Below, one piece after another: positions 52,838 through 64,000 of a stretch of 64,000 bases of DNA. The notes beneath the pieces are model-generated. The model ran no database searches, was not told where the DNA came from, and saw only the letters and a list, made by a program, of their open reading frames with translations. The stretch is taken from contig CAJJDN010000018.1 in assembly GCA_905182985.1 (NCBI GenBank), positions 256,114-320,113 of the forward strand, in the 5' to 3' direction. This DNA comes from Paramecium sonneborni (lineage: Eukaryota > Ciliophora > Oligohymenophorea > Peniculida > Parameciidae). The position numbers were made by a program, and so were the translations under genes. The first letter of the stretch is position 1; the number at the start of each line of letters is the position of its first letter.

Positions 52838-53896
52838 TCAAGCTTAAATCTACTTCACAAAAGCTAGTCTTGAAGTGCTTTGTCCCTTGTATAATTATTT
52901 AATACTAAATAGACTGACATCTTTGAAGTGAATTGATTGCTATTTATCTAATAAATTATCTGCTAATTTGTTAATAGCTTTTTAATTATCTTTATCAACT
53001 CCTTAAACAATTCCTACAATAATTTAATCTCCAATAGTCTTAAGCAATTCCTTAGAATTTTCAAGTGTGTAATCTTCAATTTATTCAATTTTAACTTTTA
53101 GTTCTGTGTCAAAACTAATAAATTGAGTATTAATAATATTTTCATCAATTTTAATATTTCCTTCAAAACAAATTTATTATTCTTCGCTTTTGATAAATCC
53201 TTTTTATTTATTTTACAAGCAAGGATATTCATTAATAATAATATTTTAGGTTTCACTATCTTCATCATCTTCAACTGTAATAACAATAGGATTAGGTCTA
53301 ACTCTTTTAGCAGGTGGAGGAGAATCTCTTTTTTTACCTTTTCCTCCTTTTCCTCTTGAATCATCTTATTAACCATCTTAATTATTTGTTTCTTGATTTC
53401 CTCCCCATCCTTATGTTTCTGTATTTTATTATCCCCAACCTCCACCATTTTCAATAGGTACTTCTCCTTATTATCCACCCCAAGTATTCCCACCATTATT
53501 TCCTTATTGTTCTTTATTTTCTTATTAATTTTAACCCCATCCTTCTTATGTTTATTAACCCCATCCTCCTCCAACATCATTTTAAGTTTTAATCTCTCCT
53601 TCCTCCTTGTTATCATTATTACCTCTTCCTCTACCTCTACCTCCTCTACCTCCTCTATCCCCTCCTCTTCCTCTTCCACCTCTATCTCCTCTTCCACCTC
53701 TTCCACCTCTTCCTCGAAATTCCTTATTCTCTTAACCATTATTTGAATCTCCCCAAGCAGCCTTATTATTATTATCCTATCCTTAATCACCATTATTTCC
53801 CCATGTTTATTCACTATTTCCCCATGTTGATTATTATGTATTATTACCCCAAGATTATTCTTACTAAGGTACTTATTCTGGCTATCCCCAACTCAT
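52838..53896 (-). CDS. GW/RGG-repeat nucleic-acid-binding protein, Nowa1-like
   Basis: A single-exon gene of 352 residues. The N-terminal half has about ten WG/GW pairs (MSWGQPE, STWGNSEQTWGN, AWGDSN, GGGWGQ, GWGGN). A dense RGG block (about residues 65-95) sits between two GW groups. A basic KKRDSPPPAKRVR signal follows, then an acidic bridge and a C-terminal globular region without repeats (ENSKELLKTIGDQIIVGIV). GW pairs are Argonaute hooks; the GW-RGG layout recalls Paramecium Nowa1/Nowa2, maternal nuclear proteins needed for scnRNA-directed DNA elimination, and Tetrahymena Wag1/CnjB. Direct identity to Nowa was judged only by layout. Confidence 0.7.
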
Positions 53897-54374
53897 CAAT
53901 TCTAAATATTTTATTATATTAATTCCTTCAAATATTCTCTTGCTTTGTAGTTCATTTTATGAAGTGGAATTTTATTTATAAATTAAATTATTTTTAATTT
54001 AGACTAACTTATATTTCTAATTATAAATATATTTCTTTAAAAATCTCCAAACTCATAACAAACATTAAGTAATTATATTCATTGTTCCAATTTTACATAA
54101 ATTTCTTTATTCTTTTATTTTATTTCAAAAATATTAAAAATTTTTGTTAATATATAACTTTTTCTTAAATATTCCTACGAATAAGTAAACAATACTGTTG
54201 TTATACTTATTTAAAATTTTTCATTAGACTATTCTAAATGTATAGTCAAGTAGTCAATAAATATTCCTGAGAAAATATTTTTAAAATAAGAAAGAATAAA
54301 AATTGTTTATTTCTCTAAAATTATTTACAATATATAGACAAAATATAATCATCTTTATTAGTTACTAGTCGAAT
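53897..54374. other. Intergenic region upstream of the Nowa-like gene
   Basis: About 480 bp, AT-rich, no coding frame or RNA gene supported. It holds the promoter of the Nowa-like gene and the 3' flank of the MGCS gene. Confidence 0.45.
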
Positions 54375-54581
54375 TCAGTCGGAAATAATCTATCTTGTAT
54401 AAAGACTTTTTCTATGTATTTCTTGTGAATTTATTGATAACATTTAAAAACTGAGAGTCTTCTTTTTAGTATTAACTATTTCTTATTAAAATTAATGAAG
54501 TGGGCTCGGCTTTTTCAATATACTAGTTTTTGGAATAGATAATGAACCCTTTCTTTTTCCTTTAGTAGAACTACAACCCAT
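54375..54581 (-). CDS. Small MGCS-type protein, probably lipid-anchored
   Basis: Unrecognised. A single exon, 68 residues, starting MGCSSTKGKRKGSLS: Gly2, Cys3 and Ser predict N-myristoylation and palmitoylation, and the following Lys/Arg cluster supports plasma-membrane or vesicle binding. The rest is Ser/Lys/Gln-rich without structure. Same start pattern as the gene at 40787, but no further similarity was seen. Confidence 0.6.
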
Positions 54582-55547
54582 ATATAATTATGCAAACAAA
54601 TATTAATTTTTTTTTACTTTAAACAAAAATCAATTTGTACTGAAAATTTTAATAACAAGAATTTTCAATTAAAGTATTTCTTTTGCCATCAAATTAATAT
54701 TGAATTAAAACTATAAAATGATTAAAATATGTATTTTATAAATAAAAGAATATGAATCTTAAAAGAGATGACAATGAGTTGATCATTTGATATCATTAAA
54801 TTTATTATACTGTAATTAAAAATTGACTTAATAAAAATTAAATATATAAAACACGTTTCATTAAGAATTTCCAAATTTTAATTGTATAATAATGATCAAC
54901 TCTATTTCATTTATGATTATTGTCTATATAACAGACACTAATATCTTGAGTTTAATTTATAGAGAAGTCATCATCATTAATAAAATTATATTAAAAACTA
55001 AATATAAAGAATAAACAATAACATTAAACAATAGGAATTTGTGTATGTTCAGGCTAAGCTTTTTATGATATCAGAGGAATCTGTAATAAGTATTTCTTAG
55101 TTTGAAGGTTAAAATAGTTGATCTGTAGATTATGGTCTTTATTCATTTAATAAAAAGGATAACATACTACCAGGTTCTTTGATTTCAACATTTTGCTAAA
55201 TTTCTTAGTTCATATGTTTGGTTAGGAGATATTGATTTGTATTTTTAGGAGAACTTAAATGCTCTTCTTTGAATATGATGATGTGAATGATGTGTTTTTT
55301 TATTTTTTTCTTGATTTTTCTTTTACTACAGGGCTTCATGGCTTTTAAGAAATAGTTGTAAATGTGAAGTGATAGAATGTAACTTGTTGAATTAGTTTGT
55401 CTTTTTAATGATAAATTTTTGTTTTAATGGCTTTATATATTGAGAATTTGAAAGGGGGTAATTATTTTTATATAAAAGAAAAAATAAGCCGTAAAATAAT
55501 AGATGATTTGAAAAAATAATTGAATAGATAACTGTACGAATTGAAAC
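54582..55547. other. Region without a supported gene
   Basis: About 970 bp. Part of the plus strand (55,130-55,380) has an open frame with the segment MLFFEYDDVNDVFF and FTTGLHGFQE, which is more protein-like than chance but has no start, end or domain. The rest is AT-rich. Possibly a gene remnant. Confidence 0.35.
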
Positions 55548-56843
55548 TCATTCTAAAATTTCTTTAGCTTTATATAATTTGGATTGTCGTTATGATTCTT
55601 GAACAAATAATCTAACTTTTTCAACTTAATGATCTGGAGTAAGACCATGTGCTAAATTGATAATATATCTTCTTGTAGTTTATAATTTTTCAATCATTTA
55701 TGAAATTCTTTTCTTAATAATATCATTAGTACCATAAAGTACCTAAATTATAAATAAGATATACTCCTGGTTCTAGATTTCCTTAAATGGTTCTATTAGC
55801 TTCAATAATTTTAACAAGTGTTTCATCACTAATATTAGAATCTAGTTAAAATCCATCAATTAATGGTTTTCCATTAAGTGTTAATTTTAAGAATTCTACA
55901 ATAACTTTTTTATCATTTTAATCTTTTGGAAACATAATTAAAGGAGTATCAGGACATTCTTTTTTAAAATCTTCAAATAAAATTCTCAAAGATGGAATAA
56001 TAAATTCAATATAATCAATAGCAGGAATTTAACTGAATAATAAAATAAAATTATATACCCTGCCCAAGAATCAAATATTTAGACAACTTATGCTCCACCT
56101 TATTTAACTTGATTAATTAAATATTTAGCACTTTCTTTAGCGAGTAATTCTAAAACTTATTATGATCCTTCTGTATATAGATAAAGCCATTTCTTAACTT
56201 TTGAAAATAGTTTGCTAGAACCTCCTTCTACCATATATGCAAAGACTGTCCAAGGAGCACCACAAAATCCTATTAAATTACACTTTCCTTGTAATGCCAA
56301 TCTAGTAAGGAATAAAGCATCATAAACATGTTCTAAATGTTCTGGATTAGGAGGATGAAGCTTCTAAATATCAGCTGGAGTCTACAAAGGATTTGCAATT
56401 ACTGGTCCTTTCTTTTCTTCTATTGTAATCTTATTTTTAAGATTATTCTTACTTCCATTCCCATCATTTTTGGCAATACTAAAATATCTGAAAATATAAT
56501 TGCTGCATCAATATCAAATTATTTAGTTGGTTATAATGTTATTTCTGCAGCAATAAAAGGATTCTAACAAGTAGCAAAAAAATCCATTTCAGCCTTTATT
56601 TCTCTATATTCTGGTAGATATCTTCCTGCTTATCTATATTTCATAAATTATATGTATTTACCTCATCATCCACACTGGTGCTCTATCAAAAGGAGCAAAT
56701 GATTAGAAAGCATCAATCACTCTATTATTTATTTACTTAGGAAACTCTTTTATAGATTTTCTCTTTTCTCTTAAATTCTCTGGGGTTATCTTATGTTAAT
56801 CCAAAGTTTCTTTCAGTATCTTTAGGTGTTTCTAATAATCCAT
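55548..56843 (-). CDS. hemE: Uroporphyrinogen decarboxylase
   Basis: Fifth step of heme synthesis: removes four acetate carboxyls from uroporphyrinogen III. The N-terminal block [20 protein letters not shown] is the family signature, split by a 28-nt intron near 56655-56682. Then GFCGAPWTVFAYMVEGG and QGGAQVVQIFDSWAG, both active-site segments, with the usual Asp in IFDSWAG. The C-terminus has NLAHGLTPDHQVEKVRLFV, matching the family's NLGHGVTPD. About 400 residues. Its start codon lies 13 bp from the start of the divergent phosphatase-like gene. Confidence 0.94.
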
Positions 56844-56856
56844 AAATTAATATTTT

Positions 56857-58053
56857 ATGAAAACTTTATAATAAATTACAGATAATGTATTTTGGATGCC
56901 TTTCCCAAAGCAAGAATACATTCTATAAGTCTCTTAGTATTTGAATAGATAATATGGACATCATTATTATATTTGGAATTTGAGTGAACATGATTATTTG
57001 AGAGAGTTATTCTAGAATTAAGTTTCAATGCATTCTTATATTGGATTTGCTTGTCCCCCTCTTTATGAATTACTATTAATTTGTAAATGTATTTTAGAAT
57101 GGGTTCAACATGAAGGCAATATAGCAATAGTTCATTGTTAACAAAATAAAGGAAGGAGTGCTATTCTACTTTCAATTTTATGGTCTCTTGTTTTTAAAAC
57201 GAGTATTTAAGAAAGCTTTTATATTATTGGAAAATCTTTAGGACTTACTTCACCATTAAAATCTTAGCTTATGTATATACATTAATACATATCTCATTTG
57301 TTAACTAATGGATAATTTAATACTCAAACAATTAAGGTGAAATCAGTCATCTTAAGTGGAATTCCAAAATAATTCGAAAGTTTCAAACCATTTTTTTAAA
57401 TAATAGATAGAAAAGGAGTGTTGTATGAAGAGAAAAATCAAATAATACAAAAGAATTAACAATGTATATTCATTCTTCCAAATTTATAAATTAGCAATGA
57501 TATTGTATTTAGATGTAAACATATTACTTCGTAAGATGATTTGATTCCTATATTTAGATTTTAGATCCATACAGGATTCTTATTCAAAAATATCATTCGT
57601 TTTAAAGGAAGTGATTTAGATTTTCAATAATAATTTGATGATGATTTTTATATTGATTTGGTCTATCTAAGAGGAAATGAAACTAATAATCTGCTTGAAT
57701 CAGATAAATTGAATTATGATTAACAATCTTAAGAAGGTTATTAGATGATAAAATAATTATTGGATACATGTTAGATCATGAGTTTGAATATGAAATTGTA
57801 ATTATTTCAAGAGAATGATATTCCTAATTAAATCTAAGAATAGTCATAACCGATATAGTAATATACTTAGAAATTTAATTAATTGAATGAATCAGTTGAA
57901 CAGAACTAAAGAAAGAATAGCTAATAAGAAAAAGAAAGTTTATCAGATGTTTAAATTCAAAATAAGCCAGAGGAGATATATGAAAAAATAAATGATCAAG
58001 ATAATAATTAAAATTAGAATGAAGATGATGATGATGATGAAATCATAATTTGA
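56857..58053 (+). CDS. PTEN/auxilin-type phosphatase-like plus C2 protein
   Basis: A single exon, 398 residues. The phosphatase-like domain reads MPFPKQEYILQVSQYL, YIWNLSEHDY, FACPPLYELLLICKCILEWV and the P loop VHCQQNKGRSAI, a CX5R motif aligning with HCKAGKGRTG of PTEN. The general-acid Asp of PTEN's EDHNPP is replaced (FACPP), as in tensin and auxilin/GAK relatives. A C2-like domain follows (FRFQIHTGFLFKNIIRFKGSDLDF and DDDFYIDLVYLRG), then a Gln/Asn-rich tail ending in a run of Asp. No J domain follows, unlike auxilin. Likely a lipid-binding adaptor or an unusual phosphatase. Confidence 0.75.
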
Positions 58054-58380
58054 TAACTATAATTTATTTCATATAAGATTTTCAAAATTTAATACAAATA
58101 ATATATATACCGAATAAATTCCAAAAAATATAAAACATTTATATGAGACTCTATAAAAACAAATGGATTAATTTTTATTCAATTCTTTATTATTATTTAA
58201 TTAAATCAAAAAATATTTGACAACCCAAAGTCAGATAATAACAAATTCTCAAATCAATAGATAAAGTAAAATTCACAAAAGGATTTTAAAATTAGGGATA
58301 TGAAATTCTAAAACCCAAAATTAAACATTTTGTTTTTAGATTAATTGATTATTTTACAATTTTGAATTTATGATTGAAAA
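58054..58380. other. Intergenic region, nothing recognised
   Basis: About 330 bp of AT-rich sequence downstream of the phosphatase-like gene; no coding frame or RNA gene supported. Confidence 0.45.
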
Positions 58381-58641
58381 ATGAGAAAGCTAAGCATCAC
58401 CAATAAAATTAATTAAAAAGCTAATAAAATTTATTATGCTATTTTAATATTAGGTGATAGTTTAATATTTCAAATGTTTTGTAATCTTCGAATGCATATT
58501 AATTTTGATTATCAGTAGCCTTATGAATTTTGTATGTAATAATATTAAAATGACGAGTTATATGATTAATTTTTAGCAAAGCAGTAAAACATAGAGAATA
58601 AAGAAATAAAATTCTTAAATTTTGGATATAAAAATATTTGA
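58381..58641 (+). CDS. Small hypothetical protein
   Basis: Unrecognised. ATG 58381 to TGA 58639-58641, 86 residues. The first half is basic with a short hydrophobic stretch (IYYAILILGDSLIFQMF), then FCNLRMHINFDYQQPYEF and a Gln/Asn/Glu-rich end. Coding-like, but only 29 bp precede the next start, so it might be part of a transcript leader. Confidence 0.4.
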
Positions 58642-58670
58642 TCATTAATTGCATCACATTAAAAAATAAT

Positions 58671-59953
58671 ATGTAATAGGTTGAAAGAACATGGGATATG
58701 CTTAAACCTTCTGCAAGAGCTTAAGTATCATTAAATCCAATAAGAAATTGGGTTGAACATGTAGTACCTTAAGTTGAAAGAGAAGGAAAATAAGAAGGAA
58801 GACCAGAAAAAAAGATTGTTTTTCTTCTTGGAGATCCAACAGCTTATCCAAAATTCTAAACTCCAAATGAATACAAAGATATTGTAGCAAATTGTGTTGG
58901 GAAAATAGATGGTTATACAGATTTTTTTGGTGACTTTAAAGTTAGAACATAATTAGCAGAAATGTTATCGTCACATCATAGAAAATTAGAAGCAGATGAT
59001 ATAATTCTTGCTAGTGGTGGAAGTGGAGCTCTCTTTTATGCCACTTTGGCATTAGCAAAACCTGGAGATAAGATATTAATGCCTAGACCAACATTTCCAT
59101 TGGTAAAAGCATTTGCAGATTTCTATGGAATTTAAGTTGTATTTTATGACTTAAATCCAGGAACTTGGTAAGTAAATATCTTAGAATTGGAATACATCTA
59201 TGAGTAGAATCCAGATATTAAATTTATTTTAGTCAATTCTCCAAGTAATCCTATGGGAAGTGAATTAAGTCCATAAGCTTTGACAGAAATTGTTAACTGT
59301 AAAAATATATTTTTAGATTTATATTAGTTTGTGAAAGACATAATAATCTTCCAATAGTGAGTGATGAAATATATGAGAATATGATATTTGAAAAGAGAGA
59401 GTTTAAATTTATTTCTGATTATACTAAAAGTGTTCCAGTTTTAAGATGTTCAGGTTTAACCAAAAAATGTCTTGTTCCAGGTTGGAGATTAGGATGGTTA
59501 GCATTATACGGAGAAGGAGAGACTTTTAAATAAGTTAAATAAGCCCTAAGAAATATTACTAATATTTTATTGATGCCAAATACTATATGTTAGTCAGCCC
59601 TATGTGATGTCTATAAAATGAGTTTAGATATTATTCCATAAAAAATGGAGGAACTTCATTCCAGATATAAGGCATTACATCATGGACTACATGATGCTTA
59701 TGGAATTAGTGTTGGAGAAACCAAAGGAGCTATGTATTCAACTTTGATTATTAATACTGAAGAGTTTTCAGATATTAATTCATCTAATGATTTTGCTAAG
59801 AAACTATAATAAGAATAGAATGTGTTAGTTTTTCCTGGTGAGTTATTTTATGGAGATAAGTTTGTTAGATTGGTTATTTGTTGTGATCTAGAAATTATTG
59901 AAGAAGCTTGTAAAAGAATTAAAAAGTTTTGTTTAGATCATAAGAAATAATGA
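58671..59953 (+). CDS. TAT: Tyrosine aminotransferase-like PLP enzyme
   Basis: Class I aminotransferase that transfers the amino group of tyrosine or related amino acids to 2-oxoglutarate. Starts VSLNPIRNWVEH; PLP-fold motifs follow: IFLLGDPT-like start, ASGGSGALFYATLALAKPGD, LMPRPTFPL, FILVNSPSNPMGSELS, and VSDEIYENMIF. The PLP Lys is in LTKKCLVPGWRLGW, matching TAT's LAKRWLVPGWRLGW. Ends with an FCLDHKK tail. One 29-nt intron near 59299-59327. About 417 residues. The ATG at 58671 (followed by TAA TAG) is chosen because the frame is coding from it. Confidence 0.9.
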
Positions 59954-60040
59954 ATATATTTATTATAATCAATTTCTTGACATTTATATATTATCATATT
60001 TTATCGTCATAAAAATAATTCATATTTATAATCAATCATT

Positions 60041-60673
60041 ATGGAAAAAAAGTCTTTTAGAGCCAAAAGGAGCAAAAGATATGAAGTAACAACTTCTGAG
60101 GAAAGAGCTACTATTATTGAAATGAAGAATAATGGAGCTACATGCAAAGAAATAAGCCTAGTATTAAAAAAAAACATTAAAACAATATAATCAATTAAAT
60201 CAATAGAAAAAAGGTCTGAATATGGTGAATTGAAGAAAGCTTTAATATAATTTGGTTATGAATGGGTGATTTAAAATAAAAATTTAGAAGTAATGATGTT
60301 TCAAATAAAAAAATAGATTGAAAATATAAGGAGACTAACTAAAATTGTGAATAGATTAATTAAAGAATAATTAACCTCTAAATCATCAGAATTTCAAAAA
60401 TTAATACCAGAACATAAGAAATTATCAAATAAAAGAAGAATAATTTAATAAATTGTGGACTCTATTGTTTAAAAAGTATTAAATAATAGGCAAGTTTTTG
60501 AAACACCTGATTTAACAAATTAATTTAAGATTATACCAAAAGAAGAAGAACCAGATAATTAAAATATAGAGCAGTAGCTTTTAATCAGATAATTTACAAT
60601 TTTGTAGATAATTAATTATGCATACACCTAATTTATGAGATCAGTCGATCAATAAAATGATCACAAAATTTGA
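60041..60673 (+). CDS. HTH-domain protein A of a tandem pair
   Basis: A single exon, 210 residues. A basic start (KRSKRYEVT) precedes a helix-turn-helix of homeodomain-like type: SEERATIIEMKNNGATCKEISLVLKK, then IKTIQSIKSIEKR. The linker and C-terminal part are Lys/Ile/Gln-rich helices with SNKRRIIQQIVDSIVQK. The paralogue 275 bp downstream has the same plan. HTH domains of this kind occur in transposase-derived and transcription proteins; no catalytic residues are seen. Function unknown. Confidence 0.6.
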
Positions 60674-60947
60674 TTTATTTTAGATAAAATTTACTATTGT
60701 TTTTTTTTTCTTAAATATAATCTAGATTAAATTCTATCAAACATTTAACTATTTTTTAAGTATTTCTATAGAAATAATATAATTGAGTTATTAATTGTAT
60801 GTAAAAAAAATATATTAATTTCAATACATTATATATTGTTTTATGAAATAATTGAAAATTTTTTTTAATTAGTATTGACTATTAAAATATCTTCTTTAAT
60901 ATAATTTACAAACTGTGATTAATTAATTTCTTTTAATTAATTGTTTA

Positions 60948-61731
60948 ATGCTGAAAAAAAATACAAGTCATAATAGATTAGGAATGACATATAATTTGAC
61001 CTCCATTGAAGAAAGAATAAGGATTATGGAGTTAAAGAGATTAGGAAAGAAGTCCAAAGAGATTGCATAAATTATGAACAAAAAAATAAAGTCGATTGAA
61101 TCTATTAAAAGAATAGAAAGACAATCATAATACAAGGAATTTAAATAGAAGGTGATTTAATATGGCTTAAAGTTATCCTAATAATAAATTGATCCTGATG
61201 TAAAAGTCTGAAATATTTTAGATAATGAATAAGAAAAAAATTATCAAAAAGGTTAGAATAATTATTAATTAAATCTTAAATCATAATGATGAGTTTAGAT
61301 TATTGATTCCTATAAGTAGATAATCTTCAAATTAGAGAAGAATTAAAGATAGCATTGTACAAATTGTTACATATCATTTATTATCAAATAAAAATACTAG
61401 TGACGATAATAAATAACAAATTAATGATAAAAATGAGATTTATATTCAACATATTAAAAAGAATATTGAAAAATAATAATTCTCAAATTCGAATCAAGAA
61501 TCTTCAAAAGAAGAAATAGACATTGATGATTATTAAAATTATTTCACCATTGATCTTGTGACACCATAGCATCTAAATTTGGAAATGAAAAAAATAAATT
61601 TCTTTTAACAGTATTAAAGATTTAGTGAAATCAATCAACTTGAAGACTCAACAACAACTTATGAAAATAACAATGAAAAATTTAAATAACTTGTCGATAA
61701 GTCTTCACAAACCCATGAATTTGGATTATGA
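60948..61731 (+). CDS. HTH-domain protein B of a tandem pair
   Basis: Paralogue of protein A: SIEERIRIMELKRLGKKSKEIAQIMNKKIKSIESIKRIER aligns with A's HTH, then QRRIKDSIVQIV with A's RRIIQQIVDSIVQ. About 256 residues, with a longer acidic/Asn-rich C-terminus. Near 61201-61216 the frame must change: either a 16-nt GT...TAG intron or one extra A in a run of four. The alignment with A favours the extra base, because the skipped residues (SEIFQIM) match A's (MMFQIK). Confidence 0.55.
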
Positions 61732-61952
61732 TTGAATTCTATCAAAAATAGATTTTAAAATAATATTATTAATAAAATAATCAAATTGTAATCATATGGC
61801 TATATTTATTTGAAAATTCATTATATAATTATAAAATATTTTATATGGAAAATAGAAGTAGTATCAAAAAAATTTCTTAATAATATGGAATTTTGAAGTG
61901 TTTTATATTGAATATAAATTTTCGTTTTGAAATAATTGGCTATAATTTTTTA

Positions 61953-62414
61953 TCACATAATCATTTATCTCAAAGGATAATAAATTTACATTAGCTATTC
62001 TGTTCCTAGATTATATTGAAATGGTAAAATCATCTATTTCATGCCTTTGCATATAATAGCAAGATAAATTTCAACCGTAAAAGTAGTTAATCCTTCTTAA
62101 AGAACAACATCTCTTATAATATTTTAATTAATAAATTCTCGAGATGTACTTCCATTGCGTTTTCTTTTTTCGATTTAAATACCAATATTTTTAATAATTT
62201 ACATTTGCTCAATTATGATTTCATTTCCACCAATTATATAAATTAAAACATTGTAAATGATTGTAATAAAGAAAGATTGTTAGAAATTTAATTAAAGCCA
62301 AGAGACTATAACAAAGAGTAGCAAATTCAAATAAGTGAGTTTTCTATAGAGCTTTGGTTTTCTTTCATAAGTAATAATGTAAGCGTGATTGAATTCTCCA
62401 CTAAATTTTAACAT
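61953..62414 (-). CDS. PIGH: PIG-H-like GPI-GlcNAc transferase subunit
   Basis: PIG-H is part of the complex that starts GPI-anchor synthesis at the ER. A single exon, 153 residues. Two hydrophobic helices (YLNLLLFVIVSWLQL and FFITIIYNVLIYIIGG) are followed by the family's cytosolic domain: IIIEQMQIIKNIGIQIEKRKRNGST, NQNIIRDVVLQEGLTTFTVEIYLAII, as in PIG-H's ESLLxMxSLGVQ and F.PLSxILDIVINEVI pattern. Length is close to the family (188 in human). Confidence 0.78.
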
Positions 62415-62536
62415 AATTTAAATAATATAAAATATAGAGGTTTAAAAAAAATACTTATCAAGTTTATAAATTAAAGAGAGGGATTAAGAGTTTAATTTTA
62501 ATATTTAATTTGTTCTTTTTATAAATTTGTTTGATA

Positions 62537-63539
<1,003 letters not shown>

Positions 63540-63558
63540 ATTAATATAATATAGATAA

Positions 63559-64000
63559 TCATTCCTTTGGAATTCCTCCTTCTGGTGTTTATTTTCCTAA
63601 TAAGGCCTTGTGAATATGTGGAATAACACCACCTCCTGCAATAGTAGCTCTAATAAGAATATCTAGTTCCTCATCACCTCTAATTGCTAATTAAAGATGT
63701 CTTGGTGTGATTCTTCTCACTAAACAAGAATTAATTTATTTACTATACCTTTGAAGTCTTTTGAAGCATTTCCTGCTAATTCAAGTACTTCTGCTGTCAA
63801 GTACTCTAAAATTGCTGATGTGTATACAGCTGATGTTGTTCCTACTCTATTCTTGGCTGATACTCTTTACTTCAAATATCTATGAATACGTCCAACAGGA
63901 AACTTATTATTGTAAAATTCACTACTTAAAGCCCTGCTTTTAATGACCTTGATTATGGGGCTTTCTTATTCTTTCCTTGACCAAATTTTCCTCCTTTTCC
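63559..64000 (-). CDS. H2A.Z: Histone H2A.Z, 5' end cut by the window
   Basis: Variant histone H2A. The visible part runs from [16 protein letters not shown] through [60 protein letters not shown] and [19 protein letters not shown]. The IRGDEELD plus [10 protein letters not shown] combination is H2A.Z. The C-terminal tail ends [12 protein letters not shown], unlike the usual short end. Two introns of 23 and 29 nt interrupt the coding sequence. Only the first few residues lie beyond base 64000. Confidence 0.93.

Noticed and set aside
53098..53814. Large ORFs of Glu/Val/Arg and Ser/Thr/Ile on both strands
   Set aside because: They are out-of-frame readings of the Nowa-like gene's GW and RGG repeats.

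Overview
The window is macronuclear-type DNA from a ciliate of the Paramecium group (Peniculia). Four things seen in the sequence point there. (1) Conserved proteins read through only if TAA and TAG mean glutamine and TGA is the sole stop; the PP2A, cullin, V-ATPase d and HYOU1-like genes all end on TGA where their families end. (2) Introns are tiny, about 18-34 nt, mostly GTA...TAG. (3) The DNA is very AT-rich and genes are packed with 0-300 bp between them. (4) One gene looks like a trichocyst matrix protein. ORFs called with the standard code are almost all meaningless here.

Layout. 1-7.3 kb: Q-rich and coiled-coil proteins, a small signal-peptide protein, a TAPT1-like membrane protein, YIF1, FAM32A, a PP2A catalytic subunit and TMEM230. 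8.2-15.3 kb: a C2-domain membrane protein convergent on an EF-hand protein, a degenerate SF-assemblin-like gene, an HTH-like gene and an importin-7/8-like transport receptor. 15.7-24.6 kb: NEMF/Rqc2, a hypothetical gene, a HYOU1/GRP170-like ER chaperone and V-ATPase subunit d. 25.2-31.6 kb: an SCYL2-like pseudokinase whose tail holds about 230 consecutive TAA glutamine codons, a hypothetical gene and a cullin. 32.5-38.7 kb: a mitochondrial carrier, a Rab GTPase, WDR82 and a protein kinase joined to a coiled-coil tail. 39-46 kb: poorly resolved coding stretches, a small MGCS protein, the trichocyst protein and hypotheticals. 46.4-54.6 kb: a GAF-domain protein, hypotheticals, IBA57, a rhodanese-type sulfurtransferase, a GW/RGG protein resembling Nowa1, and a second small MGCS protein. 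55.5-64 kb: uroporphyrinogen decarboxylase, a PTEN/auxilin-like phosphatase-C2 protein, tyrosine aminotransferase, two tandem HTH paralogues, PIG-H, a CDK-like kinase and the 3' part of a histone H2A.Z gene.

There is no operon logic: neighbours are mixed housekeeping genes. Several products share membrane trafficking (YIF1, Rab, SCYL2-like, TMEM230, TAPT1-like, the auxilin-like protein, V-ATPase d) or chromatin and small-RNA biology (Nowa-like, WDR82, H2A.Z), which matches general ciliate cell biology rather than a local pathway. No tRNA, rRNA, CRISPR array, telomere or transposase was recognised.

Limits. Splice sites were placed by eye from reading frame and family similarity. Gene ends on TGA are firm for conserved families. 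Starts and introns of hypothetical genes are provisional.
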